Source: Euphorbia lathyris (taxonomy: Eukaryota; Streptophyta; Magnoliopsida; Malpighiales; Euphorbiaceae). From it: DNA of 64,000 bases. This document shows, piece by piece, positions 32,455-42,486 of this stretch (positions are counted from its first letter, which is position 1; each line of letters opens with the position of its first letter). The translations under genes and the position numbers were made by a program. The notes under the pieces were generated by a model, which had not been told where the DNA came from, did not search any database, and saw only the letters and a program-made list of their open reading frames with translations. The stretch spans positions 86,241,001 through 86,305,000 of the forward strand of contig NC_088913.1 in assembly GCF_963576675.1 (NCBI RefSeq). Direction: 5' to 3'.

Positions 32455-34470
32455 TGGTATCAGTAGTATCAACTTCCGCATCTTCCGAATCCTCTGATCA
32501 TCCTCAATCCCCAACCTATTCCCAATACAAAGCTTCCGTCGCCGCAAAAGCCACTGCCGCCGCCGCTACTGCCGCTGCCGCCGCCGGCGTCGCGGCCGTC
32601 TCCATCGCACCAACCACGGCTTCTGATCCCGCGGCTGCTCAAAACGCGAACGACACCCTCGGAGGGTCGTTTGCATCGTCGGGGTGGAGATTCACCTCAC
32701 CATTTGTCACTTGAGAATCGGAATTCCTAGCCACCACCGCCGCTGCTCCTACCGCAACAGTTCCGCCACCACAGAAGACGGTAGGCGACTTCTTTTCAGC
32801 GGATGTCCGCGATGCGCTCCCCGCGTATCTGGCGGCCAGCGCCCGTGCGCCCACCGCGGGACCTTCGACGTCTGCGGCTGCGGGTCAGTCGGCGCAGGTT
32901 GCGTAAAACTCAACCGCAACAGGCGCGACGAATCTGCTGTCCCCAGAAGTTCAGGCGGCACTCCATGCTTTTCAGGCAGCCAGCGCCCGTGCGCCCACTA
33001 CGGCACCTCAGACGACCATAGCTGGGGGGGAGCCTGCGAAGGTTGCACAAATCAGGAGGCAACCGTCGCGGCGAACTCGCTGGCCCCGGAAGTCGAAGCT
33101 GCGCTTAGAGCATTCCAAGCGGCCAGCGCACGCCCACTGTTTGCACACCCAACGACAACAGCAGCGCCGATCCAACCCGCGAGCCGTCTTCCTTCCGCGG
33201 CTCCAATGCAAACCGCGACACCGACCACACCCAACGACACTGCAATTCTAGCCGCACTCGTGGCATATCAGGCGGCTATTCCACAAAAACGGAATCCACA
33301 AGTTCCGATTCAGCAGCCATTCGTTCAGGCACAACAATCTGCAACACCTCCGACTCTATTTTCTCCATCAGTTCTGGCTGCCCTAGCAGTATATCAGGCG
33401 GCTGAAGCCAGTAACAAAAATCAGGTTATTTTTGAATCTCATACTTTACCGTTTTGTTACAATACTCAATTATCTCATGATCCCTCACCATCTTTCTTCT
33501 CAAATTCTTTTCATAACACTGTTGATGCACCGTCAACCAATGTTAGACATAATTTTATTTCTTCATCCATCCCTCATAATACAAACAATCTTGTCCATCC
33601 AGAACCTATACCCACTCATGTTGAACAACCTAGACAACCACCCACAAACATCAATATCAACATCAAATTAAACCCGAACAACTACAAAGCATGGAGAATG
33701 TCCATGGAATCTACCCTTCAAACCTATCATCTTCTTCCTCACATTCTTAGTTCAACACCACCACCACCCAAATTTTTTCCTAGAACAGGTTTTGTGACAT
33801 CAGCTGCGGATTTAATCATAAATCCATCGTTTATTCAATGGGATGATGTAGAAAATGTGGTTAGGACTTTGCTCCTAAATTCAATCACCGAAGAGGTGTT
33901 TTATGAGATTGCATATCTCAAATACTCACATGATATTTGGCTAGCCTTAGAGGATGCCTACGGGCTAATTACAGGCAGCAAGTAGTTTCAGATGGGAGTC
34001 GAACTGCATGAACTTGAGCAAGGAGGAATGTCTGTTACGGCATATATGCAAAAAGTGAAATCCATCCTTGATGATCTGGCTGCCTCAGGGAATCCGTATC
34101 CTCGGCATCTACTACCACCGGTCCTTTACAAAGGTTTAGCAGAAGAGTATCGCTCCACTGTTCAAAATCTTGTAACTCAGCGCGGTACAAACATCAACTA
34201 TCAAGAGATTTTGCATAGCTTGAAGATAGTTGAGGGCATGATTCAATCAACCAGAAAGACAACTCTGCTTCAGCCTGAGGCCAATGTATCCACCATGGAA
34301 GCAAATCAAGCAAAGAAGCAGAATCCAAAGAAAAGAAGAAGTGGCAAGTGCTACAACTGTGGTGATCCAAGCCACTGGGCTGACAAATGCAAAAGACCAA
34401 AGAACAATTCAAGAACACAATACAATCCTGGCCCACAAGCGCACATGGCATGGAAACAACCACCGAATCC
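32454..34470 (+). pseudogene. Copia Gag region, with Ala-rich repeated N-terminal modules
   Basis: Gag starts MVSVVSTSASSES at 32454, is stopped at 32712, continues in the same frame with another stop (TAA near 32903) and shifts frame near a G run at 33025. The N-terminal part is rich in Ala and Pro and contains five related modules, clearest as VRDALPAYLAASARAP, VQAALHAFQAASARAP and VEAALRAFQAASARP. Downstream is the copia gag polypeptide (NPNNYKAWRMSMES, MSVTAYMQKVKSILDDLA) and a CCHC knuckle CYNCGDPSHWADKC near 34350. Gag would form the particle and bind RNA. A stop at 33983-33985 splits the domain. Confidence 0.82.
32455..32466 (+). other. Copia primer binding site
   Basis: TGGTATCAGTAG directly follows the 5' LTR. 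TGGTATCA is the usual complement of the initiator tRNA-Met 3' end in plant copia elements. The ATG of gag uses the last base of the LTR (32454-32456). Confidence 0.8.
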
Positions 34471-34479
34471 ATTCATGGG

Positions 34480-37400
34480 TCCTAATCAGCCGTGGTACCC
34501 AGACACAGGAGCAACTAATCATATGACGACAAATCCAGCTCAACTCCAACAAATGCAGCCATATCCAGGATATGATACAGTTCAGTTTGGCAATGGTCAA
34601 GGTTTGCAAATTTCTCACTTTGGAAATTCAAATATCAATAATTTGAAAATTAATGATGCCCTACTTGTTCCCAAGCTTACCAAATCTTTACTATCTGTTC
34701 AAAAATTTACCCGTGACAACTCATGTTTCTTTGAATTTTGGCCTAACCATTTTCTTGTGAAGGACCAAACAACTGGGGAAATCCTGTTACGGGGCCCGAG
34801 TAAAGATGGACTCTATGTGCTTACACCCACCCTGAAGGAGGCGCTAGTTGGAGAGAAGGTGTCCTTTGAAAGGTGGCATGCACGGCTTGGACATTGTCAG
34901 AATCAGACAGTCAGCTCAGTTCTCAAAGGAAACAATCTATCCTCTTCAAAACCAGTTAGCAAATGTTCTTTTTGTCCATTAGGCAAGCTTGCTAGGAGCT
35001 CTTTACCATCTATTAGTCGCTCTAGCACATTTACTTTTGAAAACTTACATCTGGATGTTTGGGGGCTAGCTCCAGTTGCTTCTTGTCTTGGCCACCGTTA
35101 TTTTTTAATGATCATTGATGAATTCACCAGATTTGGATGGGTTTTTTTGTTTAAAGAATAAGAGTGATGTCTTTTCAACCTTCTGTGATTTTTATGCCAT
35201 GATCTCTAATCAGTATAGTGCAAGGGTTAAAAACATTTACTCTGATCTTGGGGGGGAGTTTCAAAAACTACAACCTTTTTTCAAACGCCATGGCATTATA
35301 CACAAGATTGCATGCCCTCACACTCATGCACAAAACGGTATAGCTGAGAGGAAAATTAGACATGTTGTTGACACTTGCTTACTTTGCTAGCCAATGCATC
35401 TTTACCTCCAAAATTTTGGAACTATGCCATGATACACAGCATTAGGCTAATTAACTACTTACCCACCAAAATCCTAAACAACAAGTCACCCTATTTCTTG
35501 TTCTACAAGAAACAACCTGCCTATAAGGCCTTACGCATTTTTGGCAGTGGTATTTATCCCCTTCTTCGTCCATACAATCAGCACAAATTTGATTTTCGCT
35601 TCAAGCTATGTGTCTACCTTGGTCCATCAGAAAATCATTCCGGGGATATCTGTCTTGAATATGCCACCGGACGCATATACATCTGCAAGTTTGTGCAGCA
35701 CAATGAAGAAGTCTTTCCTGCATCAATAATCACTGCATCATCACCTTCATCTAGCAACTCAGGGGTAAGCACATCGTGTCAACTACCATCTCTACTCGGC
35801 CCGTATCCACGTAATTTCTCTAATCCCAACCCTATATTATCTTCTTCTAACCTGGTTCCATACTCTGCACCCATCACACCTGGACCTCATCCTGGAACCC
35901 CAACTACTCCTCCTGACTCTGAAGCCACAAACAATGCTCCTTTAGCTCCACCTCAATATTTGTCACCAGTGGTCACTGCTGCATCAACACCTGTTCCTCA
36001 GAATGATCCTAACACTCCAGTTGATGCTGCGGACATCATCACACCGGAAATACAGAATGCAGTTCCTCATGAGGAGAACATCATGCCTCAAACAGATTCT
36101 CCTTCTCCTGAAATTGCACCACATGCTCCTATTCCACCTGAAAGGCCCAGGCCTCGCAATGCACCGCTGATTGGTCCACGACAACATTATATGCAACTTC
36201 GATAGTCATCTCTTCAGTCAAGAGGAAGGTTTGAGGGACTGTTAGCTACACATCCAAATGGCACAGTGGATCCCACATGCTTCAGTAAAGCCAACAAACA
36301 ATCAGAATGGCGTACTGCAATGTCTGAAGAGATTCAAGCTCTTCTGGACAATGGCATATGGCAACTTGTACCAAGACCACATGATCAGCATGTCATCACC
36401 TCTAGGTGGCTCTTTCGTACAAAGAAGAAGTCTGACGGAACCATTGATCGTCATAAAGCTCGCTTAGTAGCACGGGGATTCACTCAAAAAGCTGGGATTG
36501 ACTACAAAGAAACATTCAGTCCAGTAATCAAAGCCACAACCATCAGGTCTGTATTTGCCATCGCAGCAGTAAACAATTGGTTCGTCATTCAGCTAGATGT
36601 CTCCAATGCATTTCTCCATGGAAACTTATCAGAAACCATATATATGGAACAACCGCAGGGGTTTCGGGATAGTGACCGACCAGATCATGTCTGCCTTCTC
36701 AAAAAGAGTCTCTATGGATTGAAGCAAGCACCGTGAGAATGGTTCACTCGTCTTCGAACATTCCTCCTCTCTCTTGGGTACAAAATGTCACAGGCTGACA
36801 ACTCTCTGTTCATCAGACGCACCGATACTGAAAAGACTTACATCCTGTGCTATGTTGATGATATACTCATAACAGGGAACCACCCTGCACACATCACCAA
36901 CACTATTGCAGCCATCGAACGTGAGTTTCCCATTCGCAATCTTGGCAAAGCAGAATACTTTCTTGGAATTGAGATCCGATATGAGAAGGATGGCATTCAC
37001 ATGTGTCAAGCCAAGTATGTGGCTGACATCCTCGACAGAGTGAAGATGATTGACTCCAAGCCCACACTAACGCCCATGGCCACCACACCAACACTTTCAA
37101 AGGAGCTAGGCACCAGCTTAACCTCTGGAGATGAATATAGAAGCATTGTGGGGGCACTTCAGTACTTAACATTCACTCGTCCTGACATTGCATTTGCAGT
37201 TAAAAAATTATGTCAGTTTCTACACTGTCCAACTGATGAACACTAGAAAGGAGTCAAGAGGGTTTTACGCTATGTTCAGGGTACATCAGATTTTGGCATA
37301 GTCATGTCTGTCAAACCAATACAGCACATCCATTGCTACTCAGATAGTGATTGGGGAGGGTGTCCTGATGATCGACGATCCACGGGTGCCTTTTGTGTCT

Positions 37401-37834
37401 ATCTTGGATCCAGCATTGTATCATGGCAGACCCGCAAGCAACCCACAATAGCCAGATCCTCAACGGAGAGCGAATACAAAGCAGTGGCAAATGCCACTGC
37501 CGAACTGCTATGGCTCAAATCTCTTCTCTCCGATCTCGGATTTCCATTACCCACCCCGGTTCAGTTATGGTGTGACAATGTTGGAGCAATCTATCTCACC
37601 TCAAATCCAGTGTTTCATGCTCGCACGAAACATATTGAGCTAGACTATCATTTTGTTCGTGAACAAGTTCACAGAGGATTTCTCAGTGTCAGATTTATTC
37701 CAACCGATGATCAGGTTGCAGACATACTCACCAAGCCGCTAGCTCCGGCTCGTTTCACGATGCTACGCTCCCGCCTCTTTGTTCGTGCCCGCCATCGGCT
37801 TGAGGGGGGGGGGGTGTTAGAGATAATATTCTAA
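34480..37834 (+). pseudogene. Copia Pol (protease, integrase, RT, RNase H), broken
   Basis: Aspartic protease motif WYPDTGATNHMT near 34494. GAG-pre-integrase and zinc region WHARLGH and CSFCPLGK near 34872-34990. Integrase core LHLDVWG, IIDEFTRFGW and YSDLGGEF up to about 35390. RT with FRTKKKSDGTIDRHKARLVA near 36415 and the YVDDIL active site near 36853. RNase H with YSDSDWGG and ARSSTESEYKAVA near 37337-37490. Breaks: overlapping frames at 35115-35161 and 35375-35390, and stops at 36203, 36736 and 37244. The domain order identifies Ty1/copia; the lineage is not certain. Confidence 0.88.
37802..37814 (+). other. Copia polypurine tract
   Basis: GA followed by eleven G, ending exactly at the start of the 3' LTR. 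It would prime plus-strand synthesis. Confidence 0.85.
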
Positions 37835-38071
37835 TTATCTCTGTAAATAGATTCCTATTTAGTTAGAGTTTCACTCTGTCTATATTCCTAGCTAGGTAGA
37901 GTTTCAATACGACTATACTTATGTATTGTATTCCTATACAAACTATTATTGGCTCACTATAAATACAAGGCCTCTGAGCCAGAATCATTAAGCTGATTCA
38001 ATTCATTATTGTGCCTATTACTTATCTATCTATCTGCATATTCCTATCATTATCAAATCATTCATTCAACA
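37815..38071 (+). repeat. Copia 3' LTR
   Basis: Same length as the 5' LTR and about four substitutions different. Followed by the TSD GTTGG at 38072-38076. Confidence 0.93.
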
Positions 38072-38097
38072 GTTGGTACCTACATTGAGATCATGAT

Positions 38098-38747
38098 TAG
38101 GGTTCTAATCGAGCCGAGCCAAACCGAGCTTTGGCCTGTTCAAGCTCGAGCCTGAGCCGAGCTTGCTATAAAATTAACGAGTCGAATCTGAGCCGAGCTT
38201 TAGCTTGCTCAACGAGCTTGAGCCGAGCTTCAATCTTATTTCGAACCCAAAATCCTCTTTTGGACTTGGTTCGAATTGTTTGTGAGTAAATTATTAATTA
38301 TATTTGTGAAGTTTGCTCACAAATAATTCTTTAATTCTGTACATAAACAAGCTCACAAGCAAAGTTCGTGAATAAATAAACAAGATGCTTACAAATAGTT
38401 CGTCTATTACTCATTTATTATGTTTGTGAACGAACTCATCTAATAGCAAATGAAATAATATTAAGTTTATATATTTGTGAACTAACACAAAACTATATAG
38501 TTTTCTACAAAACTAAAATTTGTTTACAAATGTTCTAATCGAGCCTGCTCGCGAGCTTTCAAGCCGAGCTTTGGCCTGCTCAAGTTTGGCTCGTTTATGA
38601 ACGAGCTAGTAAATCATGTTCACGAATGGCTCGTTTACAAATCGAGCCGAGTCGAACCGAACTTTTATCGAGCCGATCACCGAACCGAACTTTTATCGAG
38701 CCGATCACCGAACCGCTCATGAGCGGCTCTGTTCATTTACAGCCATA
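38098..38747. mobile_element. hAT-like non-autonomous element rich in GAGCCGAGC
   Basis: The ends TAGGGTTCTAATCGAGCC and, read in reverse, TATGGCTGTAAATGAAC are partly matched. The flanks carry the same 8 bp ATCATGAT (38090-38097 and 38748-38755). The interior has many CGAGCCGAGCTT motifs and their complements, plus direct repeats near the right end (CGAACTTTTATCGAGCCGA twice). This repeat type is widespread in plants. The TSD is itself palindromic, so it is weaker evidence than usual. Confidence 0.65.
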
Positions 38748-38755
38748 ATCATGAT

Positions 38756-39757
38756 AAGCATTTATACGAAGGTGGTGTGTATTTTGGAAATGACGGTTTT
38801 TTAAGTTTGAAGGGCCTTGATTTTGCCAGGGCCCATAAATTCTAGGTGCTCCAAAATAATTTTTTCATTTTAGTATATAAAAAAAAAAAAAAATTAAAAA
38901 CCTACGTCTCCTGTGCTGCTGCGCTGCGTTTTCTCCTTCCTTCCCTTTCAGCGATTTCTTTCCGCGATCTCCTATGCGTCTTCCGTGATTTCTCTCCTGC
39001 GGTGCGTCTTCCGCGATTTCTCTCCTGCGTTGCGTCTCCTGGCACCTGCGTTGCGTCTTCCTTCCTCCTGCGTTGCTGCTCCCTCCTCCTGGTAAGTAAA
39101 ATGAATTTATTTTGCTGTTTATATTTTTTTTATTTTGCTGTTTATATTTTTGGTTTGCTGTTTGATTTTGCTTTGCTGTTTACATAATTTTGGTATTTAT
39201 ATATCCTCCGATCACGAGGGCTAATTCTGTGATGGAAATAGCAGAAAGCTATTTAGAATGCTTTATTTTTTTTTTCTAGGGTCTGTATTCCACCTCTTTC
39301 TTATTTCATTGTAATTGCTTCTTACTTGGTTTAATTTAGTACTTCTTATTAAAAAAATAGAAAAAATAAAAAGGTTCCGGAGTTAAGTGATTCGGATGAT
39401 CGGATTGAATGACGTTATAAAATAAATAATATACATTTTTTTTTGGTAAGAAAATAAATAATATACATTAATTATATATATAATAATTTAAGGAAATAAG
39501 ATGTAAAAATATATCTAATATTGACGGTTAGGAGCAATTTTATCCCTTAACATTTATAATATTGTAATTTTAATTATAATATTGACAGAGTAATTTTACC
39601 CCTAATAAATTTAGTCAATTATTCAAAAAAAAAAAGATAATAATAAATTTAGTCAATTTAGTCAATTTGAACATGTTGGATGACATTTATCTTTATTGAT
39701 TTTTAAAATAATCAATGCGTATAACAATTTTAAGAGTGCAAGTAAAAGAAACATATA
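38756..39757. other. Spacer with CT-rich and TTTGCTGTTTA tandem repeats
   Basis: At 38930-39090 short CCTGCGTTGCGTCTTCC-like units repeat. At 39105-39185 TTTTGCTGTTTATATTTTT-like units repeat three to four times. GGTAAGT at 39090-39096 resembles a splice donor after the CT-rich block, so a transcribed leader of an unseen element is possible. No protein domain is visible. Confidence 0.45.
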
Positions 39758-39766
39758 AATGTATTT

Positions 39767-41621
39767 TTTTATTAAAAATGAGGAGGCAGGCGAAACGGAA
39801 CAGGACATCCCAGCCAGGCTGGCACCTCCTGAAAACCGCAGCCCGAGACCCAAAATTATTAAAAAGAAGAGAAAAGATAACAAACAAACCAGAAACCAAA
39901 ATTAGGTGAACCGATAAACAGCGCGGTCACATAAGTTTTCAAACAATAAAGGTTTACAGAAGTCCAGAGCCACGTCCCACCATTGGCTACTCGTGCTTTG
40001 GCGCCCCAGCGCAGCTAGTGCATCTGCAACTTTGTTCCCTTCGCGGTAGACGTGGGAGATAACCACCTGCATGTTCTGTAAGCGGACCAGGCAAGCCTTC
40101 CAATCTAACAGTAGAACCCACGGCACCCTGTCAGTGCGAGAGCGAACCACAGTAACCGTATAAGTGGAATCAGTTTCTAGCCATATGGTCATCCAGCCCT
40201 TTTCGAAAGCCCAGTTAATCGCTACGATGACAGCCCGAAGCTCCGCTATGTGCGCATGCGGGGAGGAATCCGGCATCGCAAAAGCTCCCTTGAATTGGCC
40301 TCCATGGTCCCTACAAACGCCACCACAACCCGCTGTCCCCAGCATAACAGAAGCGTCCGTGTTGATTTTCAACCAGCCGCGCGGAGGGCGTTGCCAAATG
40401 ACCGGGATGATGCGAGGAGCGCACTGAAGCCTCGGTTTGAGAAGCAGATTTTTTAGGAGGTTTCGTTCCACTCCTGAATTCCAAACAGTTCCCTTATTCA
40501 ATCTGTCTGAGTCCCTGATACAATGCCACAGCCTTCGCAATGTTGACTGGACATTTGGTTGCTGGTCTTCAAAGATAAAAGCATTCCGGACCCTCCAAGT
40601 AAGCCAAACAACATGAATTATTGCACTGAGCCATAGCGCAGCAATTTGCGGGCTGAACTGTACGGACAGGGCGTAATCTATTAGATCCTTTATCGAGCCA
40701 GTTTGAGGGATACGTCTACCAAACAAGCTTGAAACCGCGTGCCAAAGTGAGGCAACAAACGGACAGTTAACCAATAGGTGATCTGTTGTTTCCAAGTGCC
40801 GACCGCATAAGCCACATTGTGATGCCAAGATCATGCCCCTTTCCTGCATAGCCGTCTGAGTAGGTAACCTGTAATGGTAAGCCCGCCACACCGTCAGCGA
40901 GTGTGATGGAGGAATGTACGGCTTCCATAGGAGCCGACAATTATGGGCGTTTGGAGGGAGAAGTAGCCACCGGTAGAACAGGGCAACCCTGAAGCGTCCG
41001 TCCGTCGCTGGTTTCCACAAGCACCTATCCTCCTCGTCGGATACCCGAGTCAGTGCAATCTCATTTTGTAACTCCGGTGGAAGCGGTGGGAGATTGAACC
41101 AGGCGTCCCTGTTCCTGAAGTCCTGGACTTCATCCACGAGTTTCAATCTGTCCTTATGAGCGATCCCCAGCCGTTCAGCCACCGTCGGGGTCAACCACTC
41201 ATCATTCCAGAAGTTCTTAGTGGATAACTTCCCCAACAACCACTGACAATTATCCCTTAGCAGCTTGTAAGCCCCTTTGCACGAACTCCATACCGAAGAG
41301 TTTGAGATCAGTCTAGGCAAACCCGAGGCGCTGATGAATCTGTTCCGCAGCATAGAAAAGCCGAGCGATGAGCCAGTTAAGATACCCCAGGCCATTTTCC
41401 CTGACAGTGCCATGTTGAGTAACTCTAGTTTTTTCAGCCCTAGCCCACCATCATGTATTGGTTTCGTGCAAAGATCCCAAGCCGGTGTTACCAACTTCCT
41501 ATTCGCTGTGGAACCCGAACAGACGAAGTTTTTTATTTGTCTTGTCAGCGACTTTAGCAGCAACTTCGGCCACTTATAAACAATGCAAGCGGACCAGGCA
41601 AGTTCTGTAAGCGGACCAGGC
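39767..41621 (-). mobile_element. 5'-truncated LINE with intact 3' ORF
   Basis: A minus-strand LINE copy of about 1.85 kb. Its 3'UTR (TTTAATAATTTTGGGTCTCG, GGGATGTCCTG) and A-rich end lie at 39767-39900. A 9 bp direct repeat AATGTATTT flanks it (39758-39766 and 41622-41630). The 5' end is truncated within the RT C-terminal region. Confidence 0.78.
39902..41620 (-). CDS. LINE ORF2 C-terminal part (RT end, zf-RVT, RNase H)
   Basis: One uninterrupted frame runs to the stop at 39902 and extends a few codons into the flanking DNA at its start (41647). Order: the RT-proximal region IVYKWPKLLLKSLTRQIKNF, the usual GGLGLKKLELLN motif, zf-RVT (near 40780-41000; LWKPYIPPSHSLTVWRAYHY, CGLCGRHLETTDHLLVNC), and RNase H with INTDASVMLG, AELRAVIVAINWA and WLETDSTY carrying the expected acidic residues, ending with HVYREGNKVADALA. 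The RT catalytic core is missing, so it has no autonomous activity. It is probably not a host gene. The open frame over 570 codons suggests recent insertion. Confidence 0.8.
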   Translation of the reverse strand, partial: PGPLTELAWSACIVYKWPKLLLKSLTRQIKNFVCSGSTANRKLVTPAWDLCTKPIHDGGLGLKKLELLNMALSGKMAWGILTGSSLGFSMLRNRFISASGLPRLISNSSVWSSCKGAYKLLRDNCQWLLGKLSTKNFWNDEWLTPTVAERLGIAHKDRLKLVDEVQDFRNRDAWFNLPPLPPELQNEIALTRVSDEEDRCLWKPATDGRFRVALFYRWLLLPPNAHNCRLLWKPYIPPSHSLTVWRAYHYRLPTQTAMQERGMILASQCGLCGRHLETTDHLLVNCPFVASLWHAVSSLFGRRIPQTGSIKDLIDYALSVQFSPQIAALWLSAIIHVVWLTWRVRNAFIFEDQQPNVQSTLRRLWHCIRDSDRLNKGTVWNSGVERNLLKNLLLKPRLQCAPRIIPVIWQRPPRGWLKINTDASVMLGTAGCGGVCRDHGGQFKGAFAMPDSSPHAHIAELRAVIVAINWAFEKGWMTIWLETDSTYTVTVVRSRTDRVPWVLLLDWKACLVRLQNMQVVISHVYREGNKVADALAALGRQSTSSQWWDVALDFCKPLLFENLCDRAVYRFT

Positions 41622-41630
41622 AATGTATTT

Positions 41631-42486
41631 AAAATATAGTATTTCATGATTTAAAATGAACCTTTATTATTGCTTCAAAAAAAATTATTTAATAAAATTA
41701 TTGACTAAATTTGAAATTCACTTTTTACAATAATTTTTAATAAAATTATTTATTTATTTATTTCACTAAAAAATTATAACGCATTCCCCGTCTCGTGCGT
41801 TGCACGGGTGTTTAGACTAGTATTAATTGATTCGTCAGATATATTACTCCCGAAATAAGTTTTTCATTTTCCACAATCAAAACACTATGTTATTCTTTGA
41901 AAATCTGTGATGAAAATATTTGATATCGACTCTATTTTATTTTCTTTCATGTACTCAAATTTCCATTGTCGATTAAGTTACAACTCCTAAGTATTGGAAA
42001 ATATAATAGTTAATTATGCAAGAATTATTATACTTAGGAAATAATTATCAAAGTGAGATTTGATAACTCTCGAACCAAAAAAATCGGATAAAATAATTTA
42101 TTTTATATTAATCAAATTATTTAAAAAATATTTTATTACAATATCTATCTATATATACTAGAAAACTGGAAAGGATCTCGGAAAATTTAAAACAACGAAA
42201 GTTACTCCCCAACACTGATAAATTGAATTCTATCCCATAAAATTCGTTTTTTAAAAAAGAAATAAAAATGCCTATAGCTAACCTCCATTGATTTATACAG
42301 TTTCCAAATTACTAATCTTCCTGGATAAAAAGATAATTAAAATCCCTAAACATGATTAAAAAAAGCTTCAAACCACAAAATACAGCAGTTTTTATCAAAA
42401 AAAGAAAAAAAATATCCAAACACCAAAAGAAAAAAAGAAAAAAATATTTTTTTCTTTTTTCTTCTTTTGAAATTTGAATAATTTCA
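41631..42486. other. Upstream region of the LOR gene; possible Helitron 3' end
   Basis: AT-rich. At 41794-41820 a CGTGC-GTT-GCACG stem-loop followed after about ten bases by CTAG and then T resembles a Helitron 3' terminus. The stem is short and no 5' end is seen. The rest should contain the LOR promoter, with A-rich leader sequence just before 42487. Confidence 0.35.

Larger units (their letters stand above)
32198..38071 (+). mobile_element. Ty1/copia retrotransposon, recent but broken
   Basis: A 5.9 kb element with 257 bp LTRs that differ at about four sites (roughly 98% identity by eye), a PBS, gag-pol in copia order (protease, integrase, RT, RNase H) and a G-rich polypurine tract. The flanks are GTTAG and GTTGG, a 5 bp TSD with one mismatch. 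Several in-frame stops and frameshifts make it non-autonomous, although the LTRs suggest recent insertion. It lies about 1 kb downstream of the synaptotagmin gene. Confidence 0.92.

Noticed and set aside
32639..33240. Several overlapping minus- and plus-strand ORFs
   Set aside because: Shadows of the GC-rich, Ala-rich Gag region of the copia element.
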